The position numbers and the translations under genes were made by a program. A stretch of 64,000 nucleotides of DNA from Pteria penguin. Taxonomy: Eukaryota; Mollusca; Bivalvia; Pterioida; Pteriidae. The stretch covers positions 28,042,349-28,106,348 of the forward strand of contig CM068586.1 in the NCBI GenBank assembly GCA_035048485.1, written 5' to 3'. Positions 44,955 to 56,194 of this stretch are shown one piece after another. Below the pieces are notes generated by a model. That model saw only the letters and a program-made list of their open reading frames with translations, did no database searches and was not told the DNA's origin. Each line of letters opens with the position of its first letter. The stretch's first letter is position 1.

Positions 44955-45648
44955 TGTGCTGTAACAGCTATTCGGATGCTGTTGTCCGGATTGATTCTTA
45001 CTTTTATTATTGTTTGTTTACTTCCTGTGTATAGTTTGAAAAGCAGCAAACACCTTCTACAGTAATTGTAATGTGCTTATATACCTGTCACGCTATGTGT
45101 GGTCTACTATAAAGTAAGTTTTGTGTACTATTTTCATTATAAACATGTTTTTATGTCATGCCTTTGCTAATATGTAATTTTAAAGGAGTAAATGTCATTT
45201 TTCACTATGGAATAATGTACGGCTAAACAAGCATGTATTTTCGCTATATTGTCGGTACCTAATTTAGCAATAGTGTGTCTCAGACAAAAATACAGTGTGC
45301 ATTGAGTAAGTATTTCCATTGTGAGAATATTCGTATATACTATAGTCAGAATGTCTGTCGTAGTCAAGGTCTAGTAGACTAATAGTTATATTTTTCTTAA
45401 AGTATGAATGCAGCCTTACAGGTCTAGATCTCAGTTTTACATTTGATTTGTATTTGTTTGAGATTTTATTGTATTTCGTATGTTTTGACATTGTGTATGA
45501 ATGATGTTTGTATTTCATTTATTGAATGTGTCGTAACTGGCTGTTATATTTGTTGCAGCCTTTTACGGTGAAAATTCTTCTAGAATAAACCGTAACGTCT
45601 ACCTTAAGTGTTCGCTGACTTAAATTATCAGAGTGCTGAGGCAGAACA
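44955..45648 (+). repeat. BEL/Pao left (5') LTR, 694 bp
   Basis: Runs TGTGCTGTAACAGC to GAGGCAGAACA (TG...CA ends). The right LTR lies exactly 6,800 bp on. By eye the two differ at 45049 (A here, G there) and 45609 (T here, C there) only. The tract just after it (45649 onward, GTAAAAGGTTTATAACC) should contain the primer-binding site, but I could not match it to a tRNA. Confidence 0.97.
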
Positions 45649-45699
45649 GTAAAAGGTTTATAACCAGTAGCGGCTGACGCAGTATATTGAAGTGCAACC

Positions 45700-48600
45700 A
45701 TGTCTCAAGAGGTGGTAAGTGATAACGTCACTGTCCAAGAAGTAGACAAGCGTATCAGAACTCACACTGAGAAAGCTAAAGAGTTATTTGAAAGTAAAGT
45801 AACTGAGCTGAAAAATGAGTTAAATGGAATTGAAGAGATCATTAACATTCATATTATGAGTAGTGCATCTATTCCGAATGAGTTGACGAAAATATTTGAA
45901 ATTCAGAAGTCTATCACAAAGGATTATGAATATTATCACAGTTTACACCAAGAGTTATGTGACTATCTAGCTCGTGAAAACACTGCTGAAAGTCTACAAA
46001 AACTAGACTCAGAGCGTACCTACATAAAGACACTATCAATTAAGGTTGAAAGGGTATTACACAGGTTAAAGGATACCATAGACATTCTTCAATCAGATGG
46101 TAAGTCATCAAGGTCTAATGCTAGCAGGAAGACTTCATGTTCTGTAAACTCGCTTCGAAAAGCAGAAACTGCTAAAATTCAATTAGCCGCAGCCAAACAA
46201 TCAGCAGAACTGTTGCAGAGAAAGGCGGAACTGGAGTATGAGGAAAAAGTGCGGACTGCCGAAATACAGAGGAGGAAAGTCGAATTAGATGTTGAGTTAA
46301 GTTTGTTGAAAAGTCATGAACAGCATGAGATTGCCAAGACAGAGTATGAAGCAGATATAAAAGAGGAAGTTAATGTGACATCTTTACCTTCATTTGTGGT
46401 AACTACATGTGAGAAGTCAAAGCCGTATGTTTCACATACTGACGCTACTAACATACGAAGTGAACTTAATCCTGATGCTCAACCTTTTAATGGCACGAGA
46501 CCTATGATTCCTCAACCAGATAACATCACGATGAACAATCTAGATGGACAGTTTTCTCAACCCTATATTGGTCAAACTATGATGCCTGTTTCTGGATTGA
46601 ATGCCTTGGACCTTGGAGCATTTCTATTGAAAAAGGACCTAATTCCTCAGAGAATGACTGCGTTTGATGATGATCCGTCTACTTATCTCGTCTGGAAGGG
46701 TACATTCCTAAGTGTCATCAAGGATGTAGGTAACGTAAATGACTCTGAACAAGTGGACTTACTTATTCGATGGCTAGGACCACAATCATCCAAGCAAGCC
46801 ATTAGCATTAGAAGAGCTAATCCGTCAAATCCTAAAATTGCCTTGTGTAAAATCTGGAGTAGACTTGATGAACGATATGGCGCTCCGGAATTAGTTGATT
46901 CCAGTATTAAGAAAAAGATTGCGAGTTTTCCTAAAGTTTTCTTACCAAGAGATAAAAAGAAACTTTATGAACTTGATGACCTTTTAGCAGAAGTGGAGCA
47001 TTTAAAGAATGATGGGAACTATGCTGCCTTATTTGCATATTTTGATACCTCAAGTGGAGTGAATACAATCATTGCCAAGTTGCCAGTGAGTCTTCAAAAT
47101 AAATGGATGGACAGAGCTGCAAAGTACATCAAAAGTAAAGGAGTCATATTTCCACCGTTTTCATTCTTTGCGTCATTCGTTCATGAGATTACATCAGCAA
47201 TCAACAACCCTAGCTTTGATTTTGAGGTGAATCAACCTGTTAGAGAGTCCAAGTCTACAACTCAGAGGCAAACTCAAGTTATATCTAAGAAAACAGGAGT
47301 TGAATCGCAGGATGAGCAGCAAACTAAATTAAGTTGTCCATTGCATCCAAACAAAACTTCTCATACATTGGATGAGTGTCATCTCTTCATGAAAAAGTCT
47401 ATAGAAGAAAGGAGAGATTACTTAAAAGAACACAAGTTATGTTTTCGGTGCTGTAGAAGTGATTCTCATGTTAAACGCAAGTGTAAAGCCAGAATAAAAT
47501 GCAGTAAATGTGGCAGTACTTACTATGGATCAGCAATGCATCCTCCTAACCGTAACTCAGACTTACCTGAACTCAACTCACACAAACTCGACTCATCAGG
47601 ACTCAACTCACCTAAACTCGACTCACCAGAACTCAACTCACCTGGGAGCTCTCATGGCGGGGAGGGTAAAGTAGTATCGAGATGTACAAGCATTTGTGGT
47701 GAAGGGTTTAAAGGACGTTCATGTGCCAAGATTGTTATGGTTCATATATATCATTCTGACAGACCACATGAAGTTGTAAGGGTGTATGCTATGTTAGATG
47801 AACATTGCAACAGAACGCTTGCCAGCTCAGAACTTTTGGACCAGCTTAATGTCAAAGGACCAGAGATTAGCTATACATTAGCATCTTGTTCGGGCAGTTA
47901 CATTGTTACGGGGAGAAGAGCTTATGGATATTTAGTTAGTGATTTGCATGGAACAATTAGTCTACAACTTCCTACAATGGTAGAATGTTCTGATATGCCC
48001 AAAGACGTCACTGAGATACCAACCCCAGATGTTGCTCGTGCTTTTCCTCATCTTCAGGATATCGCGTCTGAGATTCCAGATTATGATCCAGATGTCCAGA
48101 TTGGTCTTCTGATTGGTAGAGATTTATTACCAGCACATTACGTCAAGGAGCAGCTGATTGGTCCCAAGGATACCCCATTCGCTCAGAGATTGTGCTTTGG
48201 TTGGGTTATCGTAGGAGACGTTTGCCTCGATAGAAGACACCGCCCAGATAATATAATCTCCAGCTACAAAACTCACGTGATACAGGAAGGTAGGAGTTCT
48301 ATATTCAGACCATGTGATAATGTCTTAAAGCTTACAGAAGACTATGATAAGAGCTTGTTTATGCGTCACCCAAATAATGACGAGATTGGATTATCTACAG
48401 AGGATAGAGAGTTCCTTAATCTTATGTCACAGAAGATGACCCAGAACGAAGATGGTTATTGGATAGCGCCATTGCCATTTCGTGATCCCAAACCAAGGAT
48501 GCCAAACAACTTTTCATTAGCTAAGAAAAGAGCCAAGATCCTTGACAACAGCCTTCAGAAAAATGTGAAAAAGAAAGAGGACTTTGTTGAATTTATGTCT

Positions 48601-51288
48601 AAGGTGCTTCACAATGAAGCGGCTGAGGAAGCTGCACCGTTACCGGTTGATAGTGAAGTATGGTATCTCCCTATTTTCGGCGTATACCACTATAAAAAAC
48701 TGGATCAGATTAGAGGAGTATTTGATTCATCTGCTGAATATCAAGGAGTTTCCTTAAATGGTCTGTTGATGTCGGGTCCCAACTTGACCAACAATTTAGT
48801 CGGAATTTTACTACGTTTCCGTCGGAATTCTTGTGCAGTTTCAGTGGACATCGAACAAATGTTCTATCGGTTCTTAGTATCTCCTGAGCATCGTGATTAT
48901 CTTCGATTTCTGTGGTATAAGGACAACGACCCGGATAATGAACTGGTTGAATATCGAATGAGGGCTCACGTGTTTGGAAACAGTCCCTCTCCGGCCGTTG
49001 CCAGTTATGGTTTGAAGAGATGCGTAGAAGGGGCAGACAATAACGTTGTTAACTTTGTCAACAATGATTTCTATGTGGACGATGGACTTGTTTCCGTACC
49101 ATCATCAGAGGAAGCCATCAACCTCGTCAAGAAGACGCAGACAGTGATGAAGAAAAATGGAAATATTAAGTTACATAAAATAGTGTCTAACTGTCCTGAT
49201 GTTATGACTGCCTTTCCGAAGGAAGATTTGGGCAAGAAACTAAAATCACTTGACATTGATAAGGATGTTCTTCCTACACATTTAAGCTTGGGATTAACAT
49301 GGGATTTATCTTCAGATTCATTTATATTCCATGTGGAGTTTCCAGATAAGCCGGATACTAGAAGAGGATATTTATCATTGCTCCATAGTGTTTATGATCC
49401 TCTAGGATTCGTAGCACCTCTACTATTGAATGGGAAGATACTCCTTAGAGATATAACCAATTCTGGAGCAGGATGGGATGATACATTGGATTCGTTGTTT
49501 TCAGCTAGATGGCAGGCTTGGAAATCGTCGATACTTACCTTGGAAAATCTTTGTGTCGCTCGCATGTATATGACATTTTCTCTTACTCTTGCGGATACGG
49601 TTGATCTCCATGTGTTTTCGGATGCCTCCGAACAAGCTGTTGCTGCCGTCGCATATCTTCGTTGTAAATCGGGTGAAGACCAAGAGGTATCGTTTGCCTT
49701 CGGAAAAGTTAAACTTGCTCCAGTACATGGACATTCAATACCAAGACTCGAACTCTGTGCTGCGTTATTAGCAACAGACGTCGCTAAAGTCGTTCAGACA
49801 AATCTGCATTTGAACCAGGATCAAACTTATTTTTATACAGACAGCAAAGTGGTACTGGGGTACATTCACAACAAAATCCGACGATTTTACAAATATGTGA
49901 GCAATAGAGTTGAACGGATTCTACGTGTTTCTAAATCTTCGCAGTGGAGTTACGTAGCTTCTACAGAGAATCCAGCTGATCATGGTACCAGGGGTGTTAG
50001 TTGCGCTCAGGATCTTCAGGACAAGTGGTTGACTGGACCAAGCTTCTTATGCTCATATGAGAAATTAGAAGAAGGCGATTACCCACTTGTTAATCCGGAC
50101 ACCGACAAAGAAATTCGTGTTGATGTCAGGAAGTTGATAATGTCAGAGGGTTTAACTATTTTACAGAGAATAACAGAGAGGTTTTCAACATGGTCATCAT
50201 TGGTTAAGTTTATTGCGACTATGAAAACATGTATCAGACGACGGATAATGGACAAGGAGCCTGACAGAAAGGAATTGATACAGGACTCTGAACTGTTCTT
50301 GATCGAGTTGGCTCAACAAAGTGGGTATCCCGAGGAACGTTTTGATCTTAAGAGAGGGCTGCCTGTAAATAAGGACTCGCCTATATCATCGCTTTCTCCT
50401 TTCCTAGACAAGTCCAGTGTACTCCGAGTAGGGGGAAGGCTTCGTCATAGTGTACTACCTAAGGAAACTTGTAATCCGGTGATTTTGCCTGGAAAACACC
50501 ATATATCGAGACTTCTCGTCCTTGATATTCATGAGAAAACCAAACATCAAGGTCGACATCTTACAGAGGGAGCTGTGCGTACGAAAGGATACTGGATTGT
50601 AGGTGGTAAACGATTGGTTTCTTCAGTGATCCATAGGTGTGTCGCGTGTAGGGCACTGCGCAGACCGCTAGAGTCTCAGAAGATGGCTGACCTACCACAC
50701 GATAGACTGATGCCTGGACCTCCATTTACAGCTGTTGGCGTGGACACCTTTGGTCCATGGGAGGTGATAGCCAGACGGACTAGAGGAGGGCAAGCATGTA
50801 GTAAGAGATGGGCCATAATGTTTACATGCCTAACAACCAGGGCTATTCATATCGAGGTCATTGAAAGCATGTCTAGTTCATCATTTATCAACGCTGTGCG
50901 TCGCCTCATTGCTCTTAGAGGAAATGTGAAGGAGTTTAGATCAGACATGGGTACAAATTTCATTGGTGCTACTGAAGCATTAAAGGCAGAAATTCGGAGC
51001 GGAAGCGTTGCAGATTATCTGAAGAAAAGTGGAATTGTGTGGGTTTTCAATGCGCCGCATTCATCCCATAAAGGCGGAGTCTGGGAGCGCATGATTGGTG
51101 TGGCTAGGAGCGTACTGAATTCGATATTGCGTGGACAGCATGGTAAAAATTTAACTCATGAGGTACTAACAACTATCATGGCAGAAGTTACTACAATTGT
51201 GAACTCACGTCCGATCGCGCCCATATCTAATGATCCAGACGCTGTAGTGCTCTCCCAATATGCTTCTTCAACAGAAAATATCAGGTGA
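45700..51288 (+). CDS. BEL/Pao Gag-Pol polyprotein, frameshifted in integrase C-terminus
   Basis: 1,862 codons. Gag: coiled coil at about 150-235, the DUF1759-type Gag core at about 300-500, and a CCHC-type knuckle (C581, C584, H590, C595) followed by CSKCGS. An LNSP/LDS short repeat (about 625-650) precedes protease. The protease aspartate is in AMLDEH (D700), where the usual D-S/T-G is absent. Reverse transcriptase has D1050 and YVDD 1125-1128. RNase H has D1308, E1351 and D1381. Integrase has an HHCC zinc finger (DIHEKTKHQGRH...CVACRAL) and the DDE triad D1682, D1749, E1796. The frame ends early at 51286-51288; the true C-terminal part continues in another frame at 51260-51634. Domain order PR-RT-RH-IN is that of BEL/Pao. 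Confidence 0.97.
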   Translation: MSQEVVSDNVTVQEVDKRIRTHTEKAKELFESKVTELKNELNGIEEIINIHIMSSASIPNELTKIFEIQKSITKDYEYYHSLHQELCDYLARENTAESLQKLDSERTYIKTLSIKVERVLHRLKDTIDILQSDGKSSRSNASRKTSCSVNSLRKAETAKIQLAAAKQSAELLQRKAELEYEEKVRTAEIQRRKVELDVELSLLKSHEQHEIAKTEYEADIKEEVNVTSLPSFVVTTCEKSKPYVSHTDATNIRSELNPDAQPFNGTRPMIPQPDNITMNNLDGQFSQPYIGQTMMPVSGLNALDLGAFLLKKDLIPQRMTAFDDDPSTYLVWKGTFLSVIKDVGNVNDSEQVDLLIRWLGPQSSKQAISIRRANPSNPKIALCKIWSRLDERYGAPELVDSSIKKKIASFPKVFLPRDKKKLYELDDLLAEVEHLKNDGNYAALFAYFDTSSGVNTIIAKLPVSLQNKWMDRAAKYIKSKGVIFPPFSFFASFVHEITSAINNPSFDFEVNQPVRESKSTTQRQTQVISKKTGVESQDEQQTKLSCPLHPNKTSHTLDECHLFMKKSIEERRDYLKEHKLCFRCCRSDSHVKRKCKARIKCSKCGSTYYGSAMHPPNRNSDLPELNSHKLDSSGLNSPKLDSPELNSPGSSHGGEGKVVSRCTSICGEGFKGRSCAKIVMVHIYHSDRPHEVVRVYAMLDEHCNRTLASSELLDQLNVKGPEISYTLASCSGSYIVTGRRAYGYLVSDLHGTISLQLPTMVECSDMPKDVTEIPTPDVARAFPHLQDIASEIPDYDPDVQIGLLIGRDLLPAHYVKEQLIGPKDTPFAQRLCFGWVIVGDVCLDRRHRPDNIISSYKTHVIQEGRSSIFRPCDNVLKLTEDYDKSLFMRHPNNDEIGLSTEDREFLNLMSQKMTQNEDGYWIAPLPFRDPKPRMPNNFSLAKKRAKILDNSLQKNVKKKEDFVEFMSKVLHNEAAEEAAPLPVDSEVWYLPIFGVYHYKKLDQIRGVFDSSAEYQGVSLNGLLMSGPNLTNNLVGILLRFRRNSCAVSVDIEQMFYRFLVSPEHRDYLRFLWYKDNDPDNELVEYRMRAHVFGNSPSPAVASYGLKRCVEGADNNVVNFVNNDFYVDDGLVSVPSSEEAINLVKKTQTVMKKNGNIKLHKIVSNCPDVMTAFPKEDLGKKLKSLDIDKDVLPTHLSLGLTWDLSSDSFIFHVEFPDKPDTRRGYLSLLHSVYDPLGFVAPLLLNGKILLRDITNSGAGWDDTLDSLFSARWQAWKSSILTLENLCVARMYMTFSLTLADTVDLHVFSDASEQAVAAVAYLRCKSGEDQEVSFAFGKVKLAPVHGHSIPRLELCAALLATDVAKVVQTNLHLNQDQTYFYTDSKVVLGYIHNKIRRFYKYVSNRVERILRVSKSSQWSYVASTENPADHGTRGVSCAQDLQDKWLTGPSFLCSYEKLEEGDYPLVNPDTDKEIRVDVRKLIMSEGLTILQRITERFSTWSSLVKFIATMKTCIRRRIMDKEPDRKELIQDSELFLIELAQQSGYPEERFDLKRGLPVNKDSPISSLSPFLDKSSVLRVGGRLRHSVLPKETCNPVILPGKHHISRLLVLDIHEKTKHQGRHLTEGAVRTKGYWIVGGKRLVSSVIHRCVACRALRRPLESQKMADLPHDRLMPGPPFTAVGVDTFGPWEVIARRTRGGQACSKRWAIMFTCLTTRAIHIEVIESMSSSSFINAVRRLIALRGNVKEFRSDMGTNFIGATEALKAEIRSGSVADYLKKSGIVWVFNAPHSSHKGGVWERMIGVARSVLNSILRGQHGKNLTHEVLTTIMAEVTTIVNSRPIAPISNDPDAVVLSQYASSTENIR

Positions 51289-51634
51289 TCCGTCTAATTG
51301 TGTTGATGTGGACATTAGGGACATCTACCGAGAACAATGGAAACAAGTTCAAGTGTTATCGGACCTTTTCTGGAAACATTGGAGAGACGAATATTTGCGT
51401 ACCCTACAGATTCGTCGTAAATGGCGTTCCGAAAAGCCGAATATGAAAGTTGGTGACGTTGTACTACTGCGCGAGAAGGATATCCATCGCGGACAGTGGC
51501 CTCTCGGTATAATCAAATCAGTGTATACAGGCACAGATGGACTTGTGCGAACAGTTGATGTGCGCGTTTCTAAAGATAATAAATGCGTGACTTATAAGAG
51601 ACCAATTTCTGAAATTGTGCTTTTACTAGACTGA
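51260..51634 (+). pseudogene. BEL/Pao integrase C-terminal segment, out of frame
   Basis: Continues the polyprotein in another frame: a segment with REQWKQVQVLSDLFWKHWRD and a KVGDVVLLRE...RGQWPLGII module, the typical end of BEL integrases (DUF5641-like). It overlaps the main frame by 29 bp. A small insertion or deletion around 51250-51262, in the C/A-rich run CTCTCCCAATATG, explains the break. A programmed frameshift is less likely at this place in the protein. Confidence 0.9.
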
Positions 51635-51754
51635 AGTGTTTCATTATGAATGTATTTACATTATGATGCTGTAATTATAACGTTTTACAAATGTTTGTGA
51701 CATTTTCTTGATAATTATTGGGTAATATTTAAGGTATAAATATTAGACGGGGAG

Positions 51755-52448
51755 TGTGCTGTAACAGCTATTCGGATGCTGTTGTCCGGATTGATTCTTA
51801 CTTTTATTATTGTTTGTTTACTTCCTGTGTATAGTTTGAAAAGCAGCAGACACCTTCTACAGTAATTGTAATGTGCTTATATACCTGTCACGCTATGTGT
51901 GGTCTACTATAAAGTAAGTTTTGTGTACTATTTTCATTATAAACATGTTTTTATGTCATGCCTTTGCTAATATGTAATTTTAAAGGAGTAAATGTCATTT
52001 TTCACTATGGAATAATGTACGGCTAAACAAGCATGTATTTTCGCTATATTGTCGGTACCTAATTTAGCAATAGTGTGTCTCAGACAAAAATACAGTGTGC
52101 ATTGAGTAAGTATTTCCATTGTGAGAATATTCGTATATACTATAGTCAGAATGTCTGTCGTAGTCAAGGTCTAGTAGACTAATAGTTATATTTTTCTTAA
52201 AGTATGAATGCAGCCTTACAGGTCTAGATCTCAGTTTTACATTTGATTTGTATTTGTTTGAGATTTTATTGTATTTCGTATGTTTTGACATTGTGTATGA
52301 ATGATGTTTGTATTTCATTTATTGAATGTGTCGTAACTGGCTGTTATATTTGTTGCAGCCTTTTACGGTGAAAATTCTTCTAGAATAAACCGTAACGTCT
52401 ACCTTAAGCGTTCGCTGACTTAAATTATCAGAGTGCTGAGGCAGAACA
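51755..52448 (+). repeat. BEL/Pao right (3') LTR, 694 bp
   Basis: Partner of 44955-45648 with the same length and ends; G at 51849 and C at 52409 are the two differences I found. Two substitutions in 694 bp is below 0.3 percent divergence. Confidence 0.97.
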
Positions 52449-52510
52449 GGTACTGTAAGATGCCATGACCAGTTAGATGTATTTGTAAGGATAGTATCTT
52501 CTACAGACAT
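52449..52510 (-). pseudogene. Severed N-terminal part of the seven-transmembrane receptor
   Basis: The start codon at 52508-52510 gives an N terminus with two N-glycosylation sequons (Asn10-Thr-Ser and Asn13-Trp-Ser) and reaches Val20/Pro21 at the GGTAC duplication, exactly in phase with the receptor body at 43782-44949. The LTR beyond it adds a different, short tail and a stop at 52319-52321. Evidence for the start: first ATG in frame and an extracellular-type N terminus directly before TM1. Confidence 0.8.
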
Positions 52511-53926
52511 GGCAGCCTCTCGTTTGTGAGAAGATATAAAACTCTCTCCACTACCTTGGCATTTGTACGGGTTCTTCTCTCAAAATAATAATACCAGTGT
52601 TTTGAATAGGATGACGCCACGAATGAAAACATTTATCCAAAAGTAAAGTATCCCACGTTAGCAACCACATTAATCTTTCCTTTCCGACAGAAAATATTTG
52701 TTAACAATCCTGGACGAATATTTCGAATCATGACTTGAAACAAAAGGACGGTTTTTCTGTAATGCTTTCTTTATTAGAAACGCCATATACCAAACTATTT
52801 TTAAAAAAGAATGTCAACGCATGGCATCAAACAGAAAAACAGTTGTTCTTTAATGCTTTCTTTAATAAAAGCATGTTTTAAAATCAGTTGATGTCTCTAC
52901 TCTTCACACTTTCTTGTAAAGCTGTATAGATGTGTCATACATGATTTGTTAGCCAGGCCTACGTAAAGAACAGAGAATGACATTTACCCGATGGATCACC
53001 ATGGGAACATTTAAAGCACTGCTTGAAAATAGAATTTTCCTCTCATTACTGACTACAATTCAGTCCACTTTGTATGAACTTGTGTGATATGAAATCCCAA
53101 CTGATGAGAATAATTTCTAGTCCTTGGCTACATTTCCATCTAATCTAATAAAGTGTCCAGTTTAATAAGTAAAAGACATATACGTATAAATGTGAAACGC
53201 GCAGCGTGAAAAACAAAAATGAAATCCCCATGATAATAAATGTATTGAAATGAACGTACTTCGTATGGAGTTCATTGGTACCCCTTTTTAATCATCATCT
53301 AATATCTGTGACCTGGGTTTCAATGAGTGACATTATCAGCCACGACGAGAGTAGTGCATCTGTTGAACTACACAGGTTTTTAGACTCGAGTCGCAATGGA
53401 CACCCATATAATACAAGAATAAGCACACAATAAGACACCACAAAAATATTCGATAGTAACGCAGTTGTGGTACTTCCTTAGGACGGTAAATGCAAATGAC
53501 TATTGTCATTCGGCACTTCGTCTCAACTTCACATACAAATATGTAGATATCCTTCGCAGGATTACCGTAACCTCATCTATTCAAATGAACTGGCAGTTAA
53601 GCTGGAAGACTACGGAGGAGTACAATTCTACTTTGTAACTAAATAACATACTATTTATGAAATAGATGGTAAAGTGAATATTTCACTCTACAAATATTCA
53701 AGGACATTTATTTCCGCATAACACAATTTCCCTTTATTAGTAGCAATATCCCACAATCGCTTCTTTTTTATGCATATATATCTCAGTAAATACGTTTTGC
53801 CAAAGCGGGTTCAAACAAAAATAACTAATTTCTAATGGAAAAGCGACTGTTACATAAAGCAGTTAGCAAGGTATATGTAGATGGTACACTAACACAAATA
53901 TTTTAGTCAATACGAGGTTAGATCCG
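52511..53926. other. Receptor 5' flank, no gene recognised
   Basis: Would contain the promoter and any 5' UTR exon of the receptor gene (transcribed leftward). No conserved coding sequence seen. Confidence 0.35.
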
Positions 53927-54075
53927 GTGTAGCTCAGTGATAAAGTCACGGGTTCGATTTACGCCGTTGGAACATTTGTGTTTCCTCTTTCAGATGAGTC
54001 AGTGAAAACTGAGGTCTCGCGTCACGGTAGGGGTGACAGGTACAAATAACTTCACTGCTTCCGGAGGTATACATT
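53927..54075 (+). repeat. Truncated tRNA-headed SINE
   Basis: CGGTGTAGCTCAGTGATAAAG (A box, as CGGTGTAGCTCAG) and CACGGGTTCGATTTACGCC (B box) lie too close together, so the anticodon region is deleted; the body TCAGTGAAAACTGAGGTC matches the SINE at 31076-31268. Confidence 0.65.
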
Positions 54076-54294
54076 TCTTTGCAATGTATCAGGCAAATGC
54101 TGTCATTATATACTAGCATGTGAAATAATCGTCGATTAACGTAAAGCAATATTTAATTAATCAATCATGTTCAATGGAGGCCTTTTTAGACAAATATATC
54201 AAAATATTGACAGCAACATAATAAATAACATTTATAAATAAACAGGAAGACTCTGAATTTCTTGAATTTTTTGTTGAAATTTGTTCTTTGTTAA

Positions 54295-54358
54295 GATGGC
54301 GATGTCCATAGACTCCTATCATATGGTATTTACATTTCTCAACTGGGTAGATTTCTTA
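54295..54358 (+). pseudogene. 63-bp reverse-transcriptase element fragment
   Basis: GATGGCGATGTCCATAGACT, CCTATCATATGGTATTTACA is about 85 percent identical by eye to 62803-62865 of the reverse-transcriptase element, coding the same SYGIYISQL region. An isolated fragment with an in-frame change. Confidence 0.7.
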
Positions 54359-54363
54359 AATAA

Positions 54364-54455
54364 AATACAATAATAATAATAATAAATGAAAATAAATAAA
54401 GAAACGAATAGATGAATAAATAAATAATGATAATAATAATTATTATTATTTACCG
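54364..54455. repeat. AAT/AAAT-rich microsatellite
   Basis: Imperfect runs of AAT, AAAT and ATT triplets and quadruplets, beginning right after the RT fragment. Confidence 0.9.
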
Positions 54456-55166
54456 ACACCGCACCATGCATTTAACTATATCTAATGTTTTAACGAAGTA
54501 CTTGATAAACGTAACATATACCATTATTGATTTAATGTGCAACATATGTGCATTATGACAGCTCATATCTCTCACATTACTTGTTTATTTTCACACAAAA
54601 TAAATGTCATCCGTTAACTTTTCCTTTCGTACTGGTGTATCCTTTTCCTTTGGTCTACTTTCTGTGAAAGATCTCAACACGAGAATTTCCTGGCATTTAT
54701 GTATTTAATTTGATGGCAATATTGGGCCGCGGAGGGGTACAATTAAATTTAATATTCCTCAAATTTCAATTAATAATTATGATAAATCAATTAATATTTC
54801 TCCAAGAAATACGTTGTAAATCATCTTCAAATCAATACACAAATGGGGGGGGGGGGGGCGCCAAACACATGTACGGGCTCGCCCCTGACAATCAATAGAT
54901 ACATCGTGTTACCGGACCGAGGATTAACTTGTGGCAGCAAGTATACAGTTCAATCGCATATGTATTTCTGGTAACACAATATATATATAGTTTTCACACA
55001 ATTAATCAATAATGAATCAATCACATCAATTTATCAATCAATATACAACATATTTTCCAAACGTTCAATCAATCACATGTATATATAAAGCACAAATAGT
55101 AACAGTGAAACACCTGGGAGACCTTAGATCTCCGAAGAAATACCTGTAGAAATAAACACAAATTAT

Positions 55167-55330
<164 letters not shown>

Positions 55331-56189
55331 CTCTGTCTGTCTGATTGTTTGTGTCTCTGTCTGTATCTTTTTGTCTTTCTCTTTCTCTGTGTGTATGTGT
55401 CTCTCTGTTTCTCTCTCTCTTATGTAAAACCCAAGGGAAATAAAAGGACCGAAAATTACGCTCCTACATAAAGTGGTTATGATGGTTATGACGTACTACA
55501 TCTTCGTAAATAAAATATAACTCTGCATTATGAAAATCTTTTATCTTTTTACTTATAACAATATCAAGTTTGCTCATATTTTACTTAAATATTATTTCTC
55601 TTTAGTGATGGTCAAAGCGAAATAATTTGGAAATTTAAAACACCGGAGAACAAAGGAATTACTTTATGGACAATAATAGAGTGTAAAATCCTGTTTAGGT
55701 ACAGAACTATGAATGAGTGAGATCACCATAGTTTTCAGATAATTTAGAAATTAACATAATAGTTTATGAAGTATATATTCGTGTCAATATGGGAAAGGTG
55801 AAAATTGAGCGGGTAATTCATTATAATAGTACCAGGGCAAATAATAGCTGTAATGTAAAATACGAAAGTGATAGTACTGATGCAATTTACTATGGTATTC
55901 ACACTAATATTCTACGGCGTACATTCACGGTCTTCTGGAAATCAGAAGTGAGACCAGGTACTTGTGTCAATACACGGACAGAACAAAATACTTCAACAAT
56001 ACAAATTAAGACACGATGCAATTGACTCAATTACACAAAATCATGACAACTTGACAAGTGTGTTATAAAACTTGAGTGAAATTATCCGGTAGTACATATT
56101 TTACGAGCTCCACACTGCAAAGGGAACAAGCTTACAGTCAGTGTTGCATGCAACACTCGTCCCCTGCCACAACCTGTACCTTCGAAAGG
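55331..56189. other. Repeat-containing intergenic DNA
   Basis: 55922-55960 (CATTCACGGTCTTCTGGAAA, CAGAAGTGAGACCAGGTA) recurs at 61191-61229, and CACGGACCCCTGGAAGACC (minus strand near 59039-59057) is a third related site. Nothing else recognised. Confidence 0.45.
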
Positions 56190-56194
56190 ACTAA

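Larger units (their letters stand above)
44955..52448 (+). mobile_element. Full-length BEL/Pao LTR retrotransposon, 7,494 bp
   Basis: Complete LTR retrotransposon: 5' LTR, gag-pol frame, purine tract AGACGGGGAG just before the 3' LTR, 3' LTR, and GGTAC duplications. It lies on the strand opposite to the receptor gene it interrupts. LTR near-identity means recent insertion, yet pol carries a frameshift near 51250-51260, so this copy would need help from another to move. No envelope-like frame is present. Confidence 0.97.

Noticed and set aside
45167..45518. Two short minus-strand frames repeated at 51967-52318
   Set aside because: They lie wholly inside the LTRs and are present in both copies, so they are not host genes.
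51260..51634. Separate gene downstream of the polyprotein
   Set aside because: It is the expected integrase C-terminus in a shifted frame, not an independent gene.
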